Origin: Chitinophaga silvatica
Lineage (GTDB): Bacteria; Bacteroidota; Bacteroidia; Chitinophagales; Chitinophagaceae
NCBI RefSeq assembly: GCF_003419895.1
Contig: NZ_QPMM01000007.1
Location: forward strand, 248,001-312,000
Direction: 5' to 3'
DNA length: 64,000 bases
The notes below the pieces were generated by a model, which worked only from the letters and a program-made list of their open reading frames with translations, was not told the DNA's origin and searched no databases. Every line of letters starts with the position of its first letter. Positions within the stretch are counted from its first letter, which is position 1. The position numbers and the translations under genes were made by a program. Positions 52,672-62,038 of the stretch are shown one piece after another.

Positions 52672-53091
52672 ATGATTAGAAAAATGCTGACAGCAAAGGT
52701 TAATGCAGAAAATTGGTTAATACTTATCCGCATAATTGCCGGATTACTGATTATGGTTCATGGAATGGGAACTTTTAATCCTATTCATATGAAAGGAAAT
52801 ATTGACTGGCTTACCGACTTGCATTTTCCGGCTCCGACTTTCATGGCTTATTTAGGAAAAGGGTCAGAGTTTATTGGAGGAATACTCCTGATTTTAGGAT
52901 TATTGACAAGGTTCGCGGCTACCGTACTGGTGATCAATATGTCGGTTATAACGTTTATCATGGGTTCAGGAAAAATATTCACAGAGGATCAACCTCCGTT
53001 CCTGTTACTTATACTGTTTGTTTATTTGCTGATTATGGGTGGAGGGAATTACAGTCTGGATAAGATTTTACTGGATAAATCCTCGAAATAA
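52672..53091 (+). CDS. DoxX-family membrane protein
   Basis: This 139-residue protein has four transmembrane helices. The DoxX pattern shows in NWLILIRIIAGLLIMVHGMG (residues 14-33) and FMAYLGKGSEFIGGILLILG (about 58-77), with the small charged K-G-x-E-F-I-G-G turn typical of DoxX/SURF4-like proteins. The last helix is LLLILFVYLLIMGGGNYSLD. Members of the family are linked to thiosulfate-quinone oxidoreductase or general redox protection, but most are uncharacterised. It is divergent from the membrane-anchored regulator, 83 bp apart, and ends at a bidirectional terminator. Confidence 0.88.
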   Translation: MIRKMLTAKVNAENWLILIRIIAGLLIMVHGMGTFNPIHMKGNIDWLTDLHFPAPTFMAYLGKGSEFIGGILLILGLLTRFAATVLVINMSVITFIMGSGKIFTEDQPPFLLLILFVYLLIMGGGNYSLDKILLDKSSK

Positions 53092-53098
53092 AAAATAT

Positions 53099-53125
53099 TA
53101 AGAGCCCATCAAAGGTGGGCTCTTA
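53099..53125. terminator. Bidirectional terminator
   Basis: TAAGAGCCCA (53099-53108) and TGGGCTCTTA (53116-53125) form a perfect 10-bp stem with a 7-nt loop. The minus-strand transcript then runs into a T-rich tail. It separates the convergent DoxX and TlpA-like genes. Confidence 0.85.
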
Positions 53126-53132
53126 TTGGATA

Positions 53133-54533
53133 TTATTGAATCGCCTGATCAAGTATTCGTTTGAATTCCGGCGACTCAGGAGAACCCATATTATAATTGA
53201 GTAACTTACCGTCAGGGCTATACAGTAAATAGTGTGGTATTGCATTAATGTTTAGATACTTCATAAAAGTGCCCGAATTATCCCACAGTTGGTAGCCATG
53301 CATATTTAATTCGCTCATTCGTGTAACCCATTTACTGCTATCTCCATCTACCGATAGTCCAACAAAGGTTATTGGTTTACCTTCGTACTCCCGTTCCAGT
53401 TGTTGAAAAACCGGCATCATTTTACAACATGGCACACACCAGGATGCCCAGATGTCGAGCAGTAAATACTTCCCTTTAAACTGTTCAAGCGATGATTTAC
53501 TTCCGGTAGCATCCTGAAAGGAGACTGGTGGTAGTCCGGCTCCTTTAATTGTATACTCGAGATTATTAAAAGTACTCATTAGCATTCTGCGCTTTGCTTT
53601 ATCAACTAAAGTACTGGTAAGCTTATTAAAGGTGATGCGATCGCTGTTAAAGGAGTCACCTACTTTATATCTGGATATGTAGGCGTTAAGTAACAGCTCG
53701 ATGACCGGATCTGTAATCTGAACACTTTTTATTTGCTTTTTCAATAAATGAATTTGCTTATCTATTTGTTCCAGCGTTTTTCTACCCGAGAAGGGATGTA
53801 GTCCTGTAGCCACATTAAGTTGGTTTACTATGTTCTGAACATTGCCCGGGAATATGGTCATGAAAGGATCTTTGCTATATTTTATTTTAGCCGGCGGAAG
53901 ACTGAAAAATGAATCGGGGAAGTTTTGTTTGCTCGGATAAAATTGGAATAAACTGCTTGAATAGGCATCTACAGACCAGAAACGGATAAATTTATGTACT
54001 AAAGGATCCAGGCCAGGGAATTGGGAGATAGAGTCAGCAATCTGATCAAACTGTTGCAAATATGCCATTGCAGATGCCTGATCGGTTGGTGGGTGTTCCC
54101 ATTTATCGAGCATTAGTTTATTATACCTTTCCTGTTGCGTTATTATCGCAAGATTATTGATGTCTAATCCGGATTGAGCATCACAACGCAGCCGCCTCGG
54201 ACCATTAGAAATAATAGAAAGTTGAATTTTGCCATCTGGTAATACATATAATGGAATACTAAATGAGAACTTCTCATTTCCGGTACCCCTGACAATATAT
54301 AGCTGAAAGAAAGCCGCCCGTTTAAGATCCAGACTTAGCCGGAATGTCGATTGCCCGGTAATAGTTTCTGTAATTGAAACAGGTTCTCGCCGTAAGCCTG
54401 CTATCGTCATTTCTTTAAGAAAAATAGTTGTTTTTGTACTATCTTTTTCTCTAAAGACACCTTCTATGGTGGTAAGAGCATTAACCTGTAAGAAAGAACC
54501 CAACAGGCAACAAAACAAAATAAATCTTTTCAT
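53133..54533 (-). CDS. TlpA/AhpC-type thioredoxin-fold protein with large N-terminal domain
   Basis: This 466-residue periplasmic protein has a signal peptide (MKRFILFCCLLGSFLQVNAL). ATG 54533 is chosen because it starts the signal; an in-frame ATG at 54542 lies nine bases upstream. The first 300 residues are a helical-plus-beta domain found in Bacteroidota TlpA-like proteins (with a DUF4369-like opening, LTTIEGVFREKDSTKTTIFL). The C-terminal thioredoxin domain holds the active site WCVPC (Cys366, Cys369), the DIWASWC strand and the cis-Pro loop NAIPHYLLY. It is a thiol-disulfide oxidoreductase. It lies just after the SusCD terminator, in the same orientation. Confidence 0.88.
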   Translation of the reverse strand: MKRFILFCCLLGSFLQVNALTTIEGVFREKDSTKTTIFLKEMTIAGLRREPVSITETITGQSTFRLSLDLKRAAFFQLYIVRGTGNEKFSFSIPLYVLPDGKIQLSIISNGPRRLRCDAQSGLDINNLAIITQQERYNKLMLDKWEHPPTDQASAMAYLQQFDQIADSISQFPGLDPLVHKFIRFWSVDAYSSSLFQFYPSKQNFPDSFFSLPPAKIKYSKDPFMTIFPGNVQNIVNQLNVATGLHPFSGRKTLEQIDKQIHLLKKQIKSVQITDPVIELLLNAYISRYKVGDSFNSDRITFNKLTSTLVDKAKRRMLMSTFNNLEYTIKGAGLPPVSFQDATGSKSSLEQFKGKYLLLDIWASWCVPCCKMMPVFQQLEREYEGKPITFVGLSVDGDSSKWVTRMSELNMHGYQLWDNSGTFMKYLNINAIPHYLLYSPDGKLLNYNMGSPESPEFKRILDQAIQ

Positions 54534-54549
54534 AAAAATCATTTAAAAA

Positions 54550-54579
54550 GAAGCCCTGTCAATAATCCGACAGGGCTTC
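54550..54579 (-). terminator. Intrinsic terminator after the SusCD operon
   Basis: A perfect stem GAAGCCCTGTC / GACAGGGCTTC with an 8-nt loop sits at 54550-54579 (arms end at 54560 and start at 54569). On the minus strand it is followed by TTTTT. It lies 24 bp after the susD stop and 16 bp before the TlpA-like start. Confidence 0.93.
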
Positions 54580-54603
54580 ATGAAATATTAAAATGGCTGG
54601 TAA

Positions 54604-55995
54604 TTATCTTGGATTCTGTTTGATATTCGGGTTTAAATCAAGTACCTTCTGTGAAATCGGTAATATGAAACGTGGATCTCCTGGTTTCAATATCTTATCT
54701 CCATGCTGTACACTGATATTACGTCCTTCGAGATTTAAACGCTTAATATCGAACAGGCGCAGGCCAATGAATGCCAGTTCTATGCGGCGGTCATTCAATA
54801 CCAGATCAAGCGCTTGTGCCGGAGTTTCAGCGGTTAATGCTTTATAATCGGCGGTTCTAAACCGCATTTTTCTTAAAGCGTTCAGGTCATTTAATGCCTC
54901 AGGAGTATTGCCTAATCTTGCTTGTGCTTCTGCACGTGTAAGGAGCAGCTCTCCATTTGTAATACCAATACGGTTGTAGTTATAAATTGCACCGGTTTCC
55001 AATACTCCTGGCATTGGTAAAGTTTCTCCATAGTAACCTAATGTGGTAGTACCGAATTCATTACGTAAATCTCCCGTTGTATAAAGAGCCGCCTGGGATT
55101 GGGCTATCAGGAAATTAAACTGATACGCACCGCCGGCATTCCTTCCATACTTTAGGTATACAATATCTTTTATGTCAACAGATGAACTTGGAAAACCTAA
55201 TAATCCTTTTTTAGTAGCGGGTACACTCCAGCTAAAGGTATTATAGTCGTAACTAAAGCTGTTTAGTTGTAGTGCCTTATCTGCTGCTTCGAAAGCTTTT
55301 TGCCAATTTCCCATATATAAATACATCCTTGCCAGCATTCCAAAGGCAGCAGCTTTACTGGGGCGATAAGTATAGGTGGATTTATCTGCCAACAAATTAG
55401 TAGCCTGAGTAAGATCTTCTTCAATAAGGGTATATACATCCTTTACTGAAGCTCTGGCAGGTAGCGCATTGATATCTGGTTTTACAGGCAATGGTACACC
55501 GGCATCGGTGGCTGCAGTGGCAGAGTTATAATGTGTTGCATATTCATTCACCAACATTAGGTAGGTATATGCACGATGTACGCGGGCTTCTCCCTCCACC
55601 TGGTGCCGTTTAGTTACATCACTCTCGGTATTCGTTGATAAACCGGCTAATACTGAGTTGCAAACATATAACGTTCTGTATGCGTTATTCCAATCGGGAT
55701 CGTCTTCTCCGGTATCATAAAGTATGTCGAAATCATAAGCTCTTACTGCCGCTTTTCCGAGATAGGAATTGGCAGAAGCTCTGAATTCTTCCGGCAGAAA
55801 TATTTCGTCTGTGGAATATAACTGGTTAGCACTTGTAGCTGTAACCCTCAATGGGTCAGACATCAGCGCTAAATAATCGTTTAATGTTTCCGGGATTACC
55901 TGGCCTTTGGGCTTTACATCCAGAAATTTGTTACAGGAACCAAGTAGTATAGCAGTAAAAGCCAGATAAAATTTATATTTAGAATAGAACTTCAT
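54604..55995 (-). CDS. SusD/RagB family lipoprotein (second pair)
   Basis: This 463-residue protein has lipobox LLGSC at Cys21. The mature N-terminus NKFLDVKPKGQVIPETLNDY is a standard SusD opening. YRTLYVCNSVLAGL and ARVHRAYTYLMLVNEYATHY are TPR-type helices, and the C-terminal segment NDRRIELAFIGLRLFDIKRL followed by ISQKVLDLNPNIKQNP is the RagB/SusD end. The start codon lies 11 bp after the SusC stop, so the pair is co-translated. The operon is headed by sigma and FecR genes. The ligand is unknown. Confidence 0.96.
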   Translation of the reverse strand: MKFYSKYKFYLAFTAILLGSCNKFLDVKPKGQVIPETLNDYLALMSDPLRVTATSANQLYSTDEIFLPEEFRASANSYLGKAAVRAYDFDILYDTGEDDPDWNNAYRTLYVCNSVLAGLSTNTESDVTKRHQVEGEARVHRAYTYLMLVNEYATHYNSATAATDAGVPLPVKPDINALPARASVKDVYTLIEEDLTQATNLLADKSTYTYRPSKAAAFGMLARMYLYMGNWQKAFEAADKALQLNSFSYDYNTFSWSVPATKKGLLGFPSSSVDIKDIVYLKYGRNAGGAYQFNFLIAQSQAALYTTGDLRNEFGTTTLGYYGETLPMPGVLETGAIYNYNRIGITNGELLLTRAEAQARLGNTPEALNDLNALRKMRFRTADYKALTAETPAQALDLVLNDRRIELAFIGLRLFDIKRLNLEGRNISVQHGDKILKPGDPRFILPISQKVLDLNPNIKQNPR

Positions 55996-56006
55996 GTAAA
56001 TATCAT

Positions 56007-59000
56007 TTAAAAATTAAGGTTCAGCGACAATACGTAACTTTTTACCGGAGGCATTGCAGGAAATACTCCACTGGCAAGGTTGTAATAGTCCGGATCTATC
56101 TTTTCTCTGTTGGCTGTCCATAACCCTAAATTGTTTCCCTGGGCCATGATAGTGGCGCCTGTAAATATTTTAGATAGAAATTGTTTAGGCAGATTATAAG
56201 AAAGTGTTAATGATCTCAATCGAACAAAAGAAGCATTGTCGTCCCAGACGCTGGAATACCAGAAGTAGTTATTCCATTTTGCCGGAACTGTGCTATTATC
56301 AAAGAGTCTTGGTATATCGGTAAACTGCTCATCACCTGGTTTCTGCCATCTGTCTGCAATGGTATTGGTAATCGGGCGAGTACCTAATGTAGTACCTGGA
56401 GCAGGCTTACGCATTACATATCCTGCTTTGAAGGTGAACTGAGGTGCCAGAGAGAATCCTTTATAACTGAGGTTGAACATAACCCCCCCATAAACAGGTG
56501 GAGTAAGTGTACCTACATACTTCAATGCTTTTGGGTCGGTCATTTCTGCATCAGAATACTTTACTACTTTTCCTGAAGCATCATAAACCTGTGGTGTTCC
56601 GGTGGAAGATAGTCCGGCCCATTGGTAGCTATACAAATAGGATAGGGGCTTGCCTAAAACGGGAGATGTACCCGTTATATATGCATTAGCCGTGTTACTC
56701 GGCATATTTACAGCGGTCACTTCATTTTTATTCCAACCAAAATTCACGGTAATATCTAAACGTACTTTACGGTCAATCGCGATGGTAGACAGGTTAATAT
56801 CAATCCCTTTATTGAGCAGCGCAGCTGTATTTACCTGAGCTCTTGTAAAACCAGTGGTTGGGTCGAGGATGCTGCTACCCAGCAAATCGTAGCTTCGTTT
56901 TCTGTATACATCAATGGAACCGGTAAACCGATTATGCCAGAATGAGAAATCGGTTCCTAAATTAATTGTAGCCGTTTTTTCAGGGCGAAGTGCCTGATTT
57001 TCGGGATTGGTAAAGGTTAGCAGATTTTCCTGTGTTGAAGAATTCTTACCTGTACTGGCTATTGGGAACGGACTCGAACCAGCAATATTACCGGTAATAC
57101 CATAGGTAGCTCTTAGCTTCAGATCATCAATAAATGTCAGCTCCGACATAAATTGTTCTCTGGAAATTCTCCAGCTAAAACCACTGCTCCAGATAGGACG
57201 ATAACGATACTTTGGATCGGTACCAAATAGATCTGATTGATCTATACGCATACTTCCACTAACTGTATAGCGGTTATCATAAGTATAAGCTGCATTTGCA
57301 AACAACGAAAAGAAGCGGTTATCTCTGTTACTGAAGTTCGGGCTCCAGGAGTAGGAATTATAACTTCCTTTGTAGTTTGGAGTATAGGTCGACAAGGCTA
57401 ATGCATCGTAGATATCTGAGGTGCCGGCTTGCTCATTGTAATTATAATACCTTTCGCCATTACCCACATTGCTGATCCTTCTTATCTCAGTTCCTGCTAC
57501 GGCGTTGATAGCGTGTAGGGAAATCGTTTTATCCAATGTCACGGTATTACGGAATGTATAGCTGTTAAAACGATTTTTTGTTTTGTCGAAGATCGATCCG
57601 AATGGGATTTTATTTACATAAGCATTTTTATTGGCATCAAATACTCTCCAGCTATTAGTCAGATTTTTAACATACCAGGTGTTTGGGTTTTGTAGTACAT
57701 CAATGTTTGAGAAGCCTAATTCATATAAATATTTTGAACTGAATACAATACCCTTCGCTATTTTGTAATCGGCTCCCAGATTAAATCTTCCAACGAAATT
57801 GCTATTTACATTGCTTGTGTTTTCGATATTTTGAAGCGGATTGAAATCCCAGTTACTATATCCATTGGCGTAGTAACCAGCTTTAAGATGTTCTGCTATA
57901 CTGGTATACTGGGATACATAGCTACCATCAGGATTTTTATACAGCTCATAAGGTCTTGCACTGGTAATATCGTAGTTGTTAGGAGTATTTGATCTGATAA
58001 AAGTAGAGTTTACTCCCAGTGCTAAAGTTAACCGGGGGTGCACCTGTAAGGTATTTTTAAGATTAAGGACCAGGTTTTCATTATCATTCCCTCGGGCAGT
58101 TGCGAGTCCTTTGCTATAAAGTGCAGAAGCATAATATTTGTTGGTATTCCCACCGCCACTAAGGGAGAGATTTACCTGGCGTTGTATGGCATTTCTGTAG
58201 AATAGGTCCTGCTGTGACAGGTTATTAGCTTTTTTTAATGCAGAAAGTCCTGCTGTTACTTCATCGGCAGTTAATAACCCTTTATATTTTTTATAGTATA
58301 ACTCTGCAACCCTGGAGTAGCCATCATCGGCTTTAGCCGGATTAAACCAACTAATACCTTTGTTCATCATTTCATTTTCAAAATCGATATACTCTTCGGT
58401 GCTGGCTAGTTGTTGATAAGAAAAATCGGGTTTACTATCAATATTCAAATTGGTGGTTAGGTTGAAATTAGTTTTACCAGATTTACCATTTTTTGTTTTG
58501 ATAACGATTACTCCATTAGAAGCACGGATACCCCAAATAGAGGCAGCAGCGGCGTCTTTCAAGACGGTAACGCTTTCAATGTCATTTGGGTTAATGGTAA
58601 GATTTCCACCTTCAATAGGAAAACCATCCACAACAATCAATGCTTCAGCGGAGGCGTTGATGGTAGATTTACCTCGTACCTGTAGTGCGCCAGAAGGACC
58701 AACAAGTACTCCGGGCACCATTCCTTCCAGACCTTTGGCAAAATTTAGGGCTCCTAAATTGGTAATTTTCAATTTACTCTCATCAACCGATGCAAAAGCA
58801 CCAGTAGCTCTTTCTTTGGGTAGTTCCTGGTAACCAGTGGAAACTACAGAAATTGCGTTTAGGTTATTAGTAGAAATTTGTAGTTTGATATTTTCTACGG
58901 TGCTTTTGTTAACTTTTATTTCCTGCGTTTCAAAACCGATGAAAGAGAATACCAGGGTGGCAGGAATGTTTATATTGGAAATTGTATATGACCCATCAGC

Positions 59001-59474
59001 AGTGGATTGTATACCCTTGCTGGTTCCTTTAACTAAAATGGTTACACCTGGTAAGGCATTACCCTGTTGATCAGTAATTCGTCCGCTGATCGTAGCTTGT
59101 TCCTGCTGGCTGGCAGTAGCTTTTTTGACAATAGTTATAGTTTTATCTTCTATTGAAAAAGTGAGTTCCTGGCCCTTCAGGCATTCACTTAAAAATTCAG
59201 ATACAGAAGCTTCTTTGACAGCTACTGTAACTGGCTGGGCAGACTGAATTATGGCATAGTCGGAAAACACGACAAACCCAGTTTGTTGCTTAATAGCTGT
59301 AAATACATTTTGCATTGGTACTTGTTTGCCTGAGAAAGTGATTTTCTGAGCAAATGCAGCGACACTACCCTGAAGTGCCAGTAAAACCAGTGCAGATACT
59401 TTAATCATTCTAGTCATAAACGTTTTTTGGTTGGCATGTATGGTCTGGCTGTTTTGATTAAAACAGAAAGACAT
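56007..59474 (-). CDS. SusC/RagA TonB receptor with STN signalling domain
   Basis: This is a 1155-residue outer-membrane receptor. A long N-terminal leader ends in a signal peptide (IKVSALVLLALQGSVAAFAQ). An STN domain follows at about 45-115 (VPMQNVFTAIKQQTGFVVFS, then VSVSEFLSE-like strands), then the CarboxypepD_reg domain (ATISGRITDQQGNALPGVTI), the plug (VPGVLVGPSGALQVRGKST, VLKDAAAASIWGIRASNGVI) and the barrel, ending KSYVLSLNLNF. The STN domain contacts FecR to pass signals when the ligand is bound, which fits the FecR gene 21 bp upstream. An alternative start at 59417 would still keep the signal peptide. Confidence 0.96.
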   Translation of the reverse strand: MSFCFNQNSQTIHANQKTFMTRMIKVSALVLLALQGSVAAFAQKITFSGKQVPMQNVFTAIKQQTGFVVFSDYAIIQSAQPVTVAVKEASVSEFLSECLKGQELTFSIEDKTITIVKKATASQQEQATISGRITDQQGNALPGVTILVKGTSKGIQSTADGSYTISNINIPATLVFSFIGFETQEIKVNKSTVENIKLQISTNNLNAISVVSTGYQELPKERATGAFASVDESKLKITNLGALNFAKGLEGMVPGVLVGPSGALQVRGKSTINASAEALIVVDGFPIEGGNLTINPNDIESVTVLKDAAAASIWGIRASNGVIVIKTKNGKSGKTNFNLTTNLNIDSKPDFSYQQLASTEEYIDFENEMMNKGISWFNPAKADDGYSRVAELYYKKYKGLLTADEVTAGLSALKKANNLSQQDLFYRNAIQRQVNLSLSGGGNTNKYYASALYSKGLATARGNDNENLVLNLKNTLQVHPRLTLALGVNSTFIRSNTPNNYDITSARPYELYKNPDGSYVSQYTSIAEHLKAGYYANGYSNWDFNPLQNIENTSNVNSNFVGRFNLGADYKIAKGIVFSSKYLYELGFSNIDVLQNPNTWYVKNLTNSWRVFDANKNAYVNKIPFGSIFDKTKNRFNSYTFRNTVTLDKTISLHAINAVAGTEIRRISNVGNGERYYNYNEQAGTSDIYDALALSTYTPNYKGSYNSYSWSPNFSNRDNRFFSLFANAAYTYDNRYTVSGSMRIDQSDLFGTDPKYRYRPIWSSGFSWRISREQFMSELTFIDDLKLRATYGITGNIAGSSPFPIASTGKNSSTQENLLTFTNPENQALRPEKTATINLGTDFSFWHNRFTGSIDVYRKRSYDLLGSSILDPTTGFTRAQVNTAALLNKGIDINLSTIAIDRKVRLDITVNFGWNKNEVTAVNMPSNTANAYITGTSPVLGKPLSYLYSYQWAGLSSTGTPQVYDASGKVVKYSDAEMTDPKALKYVGTLTPPVYGGVMFNLSYKGFSLAPQFTFKAGYVMRKPAPGTTLGTRPITNTIADRWQKPGDEQFTDIPRLFDNSTVPAKWNNYFWYSSVWDDNASFVRLRSLTLSYNLPKQFLSKIFTGATIMAQGNNLGLWTANREKIDPDYYNLASGVFPAMPPVKSYVLSLNLNF

Positions 59475-59495
59475 ATATCTGATATTGGATAAATA

Positions 59496-60653
59496 TTATT
59501 GTAAAACGATCAGCTGATTTCCGGTAAGCTGACAATGAATTTGGTTCTTTTCAAGTATCTTAATCACGCTGGAGAGTGGTAAGTCTCTTTGTATTTCTCC
59601 CTGAAAAAATCTTGTTGGTATTCCATCTTTGTAAACAATAGTAATATTATACCATCTTGCAATCTGACGCATTACAGATGCGATATCGGCTTTCTCGAAA
59701 TGGAAATAGCCGTTTTTCCAGGAAATAGCAGCATCCTGGCTGGTTGTTGATATAGTAATTGAATGTTCATTAATTGTTGCTTCTTCTCCAATTTTCAAGT
59801 GTTTCGAAAGAATTCCTTTACTAACGGCAATGGCTCCTTCCAAAAGGGAGGCGCGTATCACTTTTTCTTCCGGATAGGCATTTACATTAAAATGCGTGCC
59901 TAATACAGTTACATTTACATCATCAACGGTCACACGAAATGGTTTTCCAGGGTCCTGTTCTACTTCAAAGTAAGCTTCTCCCTGTAGTTTCACGACTCTT
60001 TCCTTGCCAGCAAAAACAGTAGGGTAAGTTAGTCGGGAGTCCGCATTTAACCATACTTTTGTGCCATCAGATAAAGTTACCTGAAATTGGCCACCACGAG
60101 GAGATGTAAGGATGTTTTGACTCACTTGTTTTTGTCCTGTAGCCTCATATTGTAACTGTCCGTTTCGTTGCTGAATAGCTGTATTCCCTGCATGTATAGT
60201 CTTATTACTGCTGTCCAGAGGAATTATAGTGCCATCTTCCAATGTAAGGAATGCTTTATTACTGCCAGGTTGTATGTCTTTCGGCATCAGGGTAGCGACT
60301 TTATTATCTACCTTCGGAATATGATAATTATGCCATATATACGTTCCTGTAGTTATGAGTAAAGCTATTGCTGCTGCCCATTTGAGCATGGTAGTTCTAC
60401 TAAATATTTTTGGTTGCTTGCTATTGTTTAGGTATTCTGCTTGTTCAAGAACAGCCTCAAATATTTTTCTGCTTTGCACTTCAGGCATAGTAGATTCCGG
60501 AGAATAATTCTCCCATACTTTTTCAAGTCCTTTATCTATATTTTCCAATTTCTTCTCGAGTGCAATCAGTTGGAAAAGCTCTGCTTCTTCCGCTGCTGTA
60601 GCGGTTTGGGCATAGTATTTTTCCAACAGCAGATTTATTTTCTCCGTTGGCAT
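59496..60653 (-). CDS. FecR-family anti-sigma factor
   Basis: This 385-residue inner-membrane protein has a cytoplasmic anti-sigma segment (1-85), one transmembrane helix (about 90-108, WAAAIALLITTGTYIWHNY) and a periplasmic FecR domain with TSPRGGQFQVTLSDGTKVWL and LQGEAYFEVEQDPGKPFRV. The C-terminal DUF4974/STN-like domain ends FHFEKADIASVMRQIARWYN and IHCQLTGNQLIVLQ. It carries the standard Bacteroidota FecR plan. It holds the sigma factor encoded upstream until the SusC receptor binds its ligand. The gene follows the sigma gene with a 97-bp gap. Confidence 0.96.
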   Translation of the reverse strand: MPTEKINLLLEKYYAQTATAAEEAELFQLIALEKKLENIDKGLEKVWENYSPESTMPEVQSRKIFEAVLEQAEYLNNSKQPKIFSRTTMLKWAAAIALLITTGTYIWHNYHIPKVDNKVATLMPKDIQPGSNKAFLTLEDGTIIPLDSSNKTIHAGNTAIQQRNGQLQYEATGQKQVSQNILTSPRGGQFQVTLSDGTKVWLNADSRLTYPTVFAGKERVVKLQGEAYFEVEQDPGKPFRVTVDDVNVTVLGTHFNVNAYPEEKVIRASLLEGAIAVSKGILSKHLKIGEEATINEHSITISTTSQDAAISWKNGYFHFEKADIASVMRQIARWYNITIVYKDGIPTRFFQGEIQRDLPLSSVIKILEKNQIHCQLTGNQLIVLQ

Positions 60654-60750
60654 ATTCTGGTATTTTCCACTGCTTTTGATCTAAATAAAACATTGGTCTG
60701 TATATAAGACAAATGAAAAAGACAATGGTAGCAGTTGGGAATAAAAAAAA

Positions 60751-61341
60751 TTATGGGTCTATCAATCGGAGAATAACAAGAATAATAATTATATCTTCTT
60801 TATAGGAGATTTTCAAGGCGTGGCGAATAGATTTAAGTGCTTCTGTCAGATGCCTTTTAACGGTAAGGTGAGAAATTTGCAGTTGTTCGGCTATTTCCTC
60901 TATTTTATAATGATCGTTGCGGCGTAGGGTAAATACTTTCCTTTGTTGTGCAGGAAGTGCTTCTACAGCTTTTTGAATCTGAATACGCAGATCTTTTAGG
61001 AGTATTTGTTCCTCATTATCTGTTGCTTCTAAAGTAAACTGGTTGCTTTCCAGGATTACAGCTTCCAGGGCTTTGCGGCGTAATCCGTTTATAGCGGCAT
61101 TTTTTGCAATCTGATATAGATATGCATTGAAATTTTTCACATTCTGAAGATCATTTCTGTTTAACCATACCTTTAAAAAAGTGTCCTGTACGATATCTTC
61201 AGCTGATTCTTTTGTTTCTACTATCCTTAAGAGGAAAAAATAAAGTTTATCTCTGTATGCATCAAATAGGGCACGAAATGCCATAACATCCCCATTGGAT
61301 ACATCTGTTATAATTTCATGTATGGATGGTTTATTGGTCAT
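60751..61341 (-). CDS. ECF-type RNA polymerase sigma-70 factor
   Basis: This 196-residue sigma factor has region 2 at about 20-90 (FRALFDAYRDKLYFFLLRIV, then AEDIVQDTFLKVWLNRNDL) and region 4 at about 130-180 (ALPAQQRKVFTLRRNDHYKI, then EIAEQLQISHLTVKRHLTEA). The ending has a hydrophobic tail (IIIILVILRL). It belongs to the Bacteroidota ECF group that pairs with FecR and SusCD. It is the first gene of the operon and directs transcription of FecR-SusC-SusD once released. The intergenic region upstream is shared with the rhodanese operon. Confidence 0.95.
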   Translation of the reverse strand: MTNKPSIHEIITDVSNGDVMAFRALFDAYRDKLYFFLLRIVETKESAEDIVQDTFLKVWLNRNDLQNVKNFNAYLYQIAKNAAINGLRRKALEAVILESNQFTLEATDNEEQILLKDLRIQIQKAVEALPAQQRKVFTLRRNDHYKIEEIAEQLQISHLTVKRHLTEALKSIRHALKISYKEDIIIILVILRLIDP

Positions 61342-61543
61342 TATTCCCTGAAACCCTGGTTGTTTATTTGGTTTATAAAACCACTAATATTTGAAGGTGT
61401 AAATTGTAAGCATTCTCGTCCACAAATTAAGCTCTTTTATTTTAATAAATTATTACCTGTAACATTAGTACAAATATGTGATGTGGAATTACTATCGATT
61501 GGAATATTATAAAAATCTAATAAGATGATTGTTTTTGATAGAA

Positions 61544-61561
61544 TTCAATGAATCTATTGAA
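61544..61561. promoter_or_regulatory. Operator copy 1: TTCAAT-GAATCT-ATTGAA (candidate ArsR site)
   Basis: This dyad TTCAAT-N6-ATTGAA overlaps the -33 element ATTG (61556-61559) of the rhodanese operon promoter and has the same arms as copy 2 at 63288. ArsR regulators typically bind such dyads to block polymerase, and the operon itself codes for an ArsR-rhodanese fusion. Confidence 0.75.
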
Positions 61562-61578
61562 TAGTTGTTTTCTTTCAA

Positions 61579-61586
61579 TATATTTG
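61579..61586 (+). promoter_or_regulatory. Promoter -7 box for the rhodanese-TlpA-ArsR operon
   Basis: TATATTTG fits TAnnTTTG. It lies 19 bp after the ATTG of the -33 element and 16 bp before ATG 61603, giving a near-ideal Bacteroidota promoter that copy 1 of the operator overlaps. Confidence 0.75.
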
Positions 61587-61602
61587 TAAAAACATAAGAC
61601 CC

Positions 61603-62037
61603 ATGAAGCATCTTATAGTATTGCTATCTGCTTTTGTTATCTTTTCTGGTAGCCTGAGTGCTCAGGAGAAGCAGGAACCCTGGAAAAATAGCCAGTTATT
61701 GGCTCCAAAGGTATTGGCTGATAAAATAACTAAGAATCAGACGGCTGATGTACTGATATTATGTGTTGGACCAGATGCTGTCATTAAAGGGTCGGTGGAT
61801 CTTGGGGCTGCACATGATGCAGAAAATCTGGTAAAACTAAAGGATTATCTTAAAGATGTACCTAAAGATAAAGAAGTAGTTATTTATTGTGGATGTTGTC
61901 CTTTCGCTAAATGTCCGAATGTGCGTCCTGCTTTTACTGTGCTTAATGAAATGGGATTTAGAAATGCAAGGTTGCTGGATCTGCCTAAAAATATTAAAGT
62001 AGACTGGTTAGATAAAAATTATCCGTCAAACGACTAA
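61603..62037 (+). CDS. Secreted rhodanese-like sulfurtransferase
   Basis: This 144-residue protein has a signal peptide (MKHLIVLLSAFVIFSGSLSA, cut near QE). The rhodanese fold runs LADKITKNQTADVLILCVGP, then DKEVVIYCGCCPFAKCPNVR with the active-loop Cys96 and neighbours Cys98, Cys99 and Cys104. The loop C-G-C-C-P-F-A-K-C carries four cysteines in nine residues, more than a usual C-x-x-x-x-R rhodanese loop, and could hold persulfide or metal. It acts in the periplasm or at the outer membrane. Its stop is 1 bp from the ATG of the TlpA-like gene, so the two are coupled. Confidence 0.88.
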   Translation: MKHLIVLLSAFVIFSGSLSAQEKQEPWKNSQLLAPKVLADKITKNQTADVLILCVGPDAVIKGSVDLGAAHDAENLVKLKDYLKDVPKDKEVVIYCGCCPFAKCPNVRPAFTVLNEMGFRNARLLDLPKNIKVDWLDKNYPSND

Positions 62038-62038
62038 T

